From Planctomycetota bacterium (GTDB lineage: Bacteria > Planctomycetota > UBA11346), in the NCBI GenBank assembly GCA_013816415.1, contig JACDEN010000142.1, positions 1-6,822 of the forward strand: DNA of 6,822 nucleotides. Reading direction: 5' to 3'. Under the pieces are notes generated by a model. That model was given only the letters and a program-made list of their open reading frames with translations, made no database searches and was not told where the DNA came from. Position 1 is the first letter of the stretch, and each line of letters starts with the position of its first letter. Position numbers and translations under genes: made by a program. Positions 6,206 through 6,822 of the stretch are shown one piece after another.

Positions 6206-6822
6206 CGTTCGCCTCCATCGCGCCGGCCTGCGGCGAGCGATGATCCAGCGCCATGGAACGCCTTCACCCGCGCCACGAACCAGTCCTCGAGCGCGATGCG
6301 CTGGCGGTCCAGGCGCAGGATCTGCGCGCCCGCTGGCAGCTCGGCGAGGCGCTGCGCGCGCTCGCTCTCGGGGAAGAGGAGCCGCCAGGTGCCGTCGCCG
6401 ACCTCAAGCGCAGCCGCCGGCCGCGGACCGCTCGCGGTCAGCTCGAGCGGCGCGTGGCCGAGCAGGTCGTCGATGCGTCCCTGTTCGAGCACCGTGCCGT
6501 GATCGATGACCGCGTAGTGGTCGCACAGGTCTTCGACATCGCTGAGGATGTGGCTCGAGAAGAACAACGTCGCGCCGCGCGCGCGCTCCTGCGCCATGAC
6601 CTCCTTGAAGCGCGCGCGCCACAATGGATCCAGGCCCGAGAACGGCTCGTCGAGCACCAGCAGATCGGGCCGGTGGAGGATCGCCTGCGCGAGGCCGAAG
6701 CGCTGGCGCATGCCTTTCGAGAAGCTCTTGAGCTTGCGCGCGCGCAGGTCGCCGAGGTCAAGCAGCTGGTACACGCGATCGCACGCCGGCGCGATATCGC
6801 GCGGCGCCATCCCGGAGAGACG
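6202..6822 (-). CDS. ABC transporter ATP-binding subunit, partial (N-terminal part outside the window)
   Basis: Seen: 206 residues, still open at the window edge; an internal ATG at 6810 is not the start. Counting from the edge, the signature motif is FSKGMRQR (34-41, a variant of LSGGQ), Walker B is LLVLDEP with catalytic E59, the D-loop is SGLDP (62-66), and the switch histidine is H91 in FFSSHIL. The Walker A and Q-loop must lie beyond base 6822. The C-terminal part (about 130-206) is a small regulatory-like region ending near ALEDWFVARVKAF, comparable with the 'LEDLF' tail of ABC-2 exporter ATPases. It powers the adjacent permease by ATP hydrolysis at the inner face of the membrane. The motifs that can be seen are all intact, so an active ATPase is expected. 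Confidence 0.92.
   Translation of the reverse strand, partial: RLSGMAPRDIAPACDRVYQLLDLGDLRARKLKSFSKGMRQRFGLAQAILHRPDLLVLDEPFSGLDPLWRARFKEVMAQERARGATLFFSSHILSDVEDLCDHYAVIDHGTVLEQGRIDDLLGHAPLELTASGPRPAAALEVGDGTWRLLFPESERAQRLAELPAGAQILRLDRQRIALEDWFVARVKAFHGAGSSLAAGRRDGGER
6212..6216 (-). promoter_or_regulatory. Ribosome binding site of the ABC permease, inside the ATPase gene
   Basis: On the - strand GGAGG lies 6 bases before the ATG at 6205. It sits in the last codons of the ATPase frame and fixes the permease start. With the ATGA overlap it indicates translational coupling of ATPase and permease. Confidence 0.7.

Noticed and set aside
4272..6254. A single 660-residue open frame on the - strand covering the TPR-like gene and most of the permease region
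   Set aside because: Only the part from 5453 onward has family resemblance. The upstream part is an Arg/Ala-rich shadow of the permease, which has a clear start, ribosome binding site and membrane segments in another frame.

Overview
This is a GC-rich window of ordinary bacterial chromosome with five protein genes, two of them cut or probably cut by the window edges. The best guess for the source is a planctomycete or a close relative. The WD40 protein opens with a mature N-terminus of the type 'DALGDPLP...RLGSLRFHHGG', which I associate with the large WD40 families of Planctomycetota. The carbohydrate-handling genes fit the same group. This assignment rests on recalled family resemblance and not on a search.

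Layout, left to right. On the + strand there is the 3' part of a clan GH-A-like (beta/alpha)8 glycoside hydrolase (1-1410). A 208-bp intergenic region follows (1411-1618). It holds a 105-bp near-palindrome bounded by CTAG at both ends, which looks like an IS630/Tc1-mariner-type MITE, then a GC-rich hairpin and three tandem CAAGCNN heptamers. Next is a secreted double beta-propeller WD40 protein (1619-3532, 14 repeats counted by eye), then a small stand-alone CBM9-like carbohydrate-binding protein (3594-4247).

On the - strand, reading right to left, is a tightly coupled operon. It contains an ABC ATPase (6822-6202, N-terminal part outside the window), an ABC-2 type permease (6205-5450) and a membrane-anchored TPR-like accessory protein with a C-terminal 'DPYG' domain (5453-4272). 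The genes join by ATGA and GTGA four-base overlaps. The two strands converge at about 4248-4271, where a 7-bp perfect stem probably serves as a two-way terminator.

Working together: the ABC operon is a self-contained membrane export or remodelling system, and its third gene is the least understood part. The + strand genes share a polysaccharide theme (glycoside hydrolase and CBM9-like protein), but no shared operon can be shown. I found no RNA genes, CRISPR array, prophage or defence system. The most noteworthy non-coding structure is the putative MITE; the most noteworthy gene set is the ABC-TPR operon.
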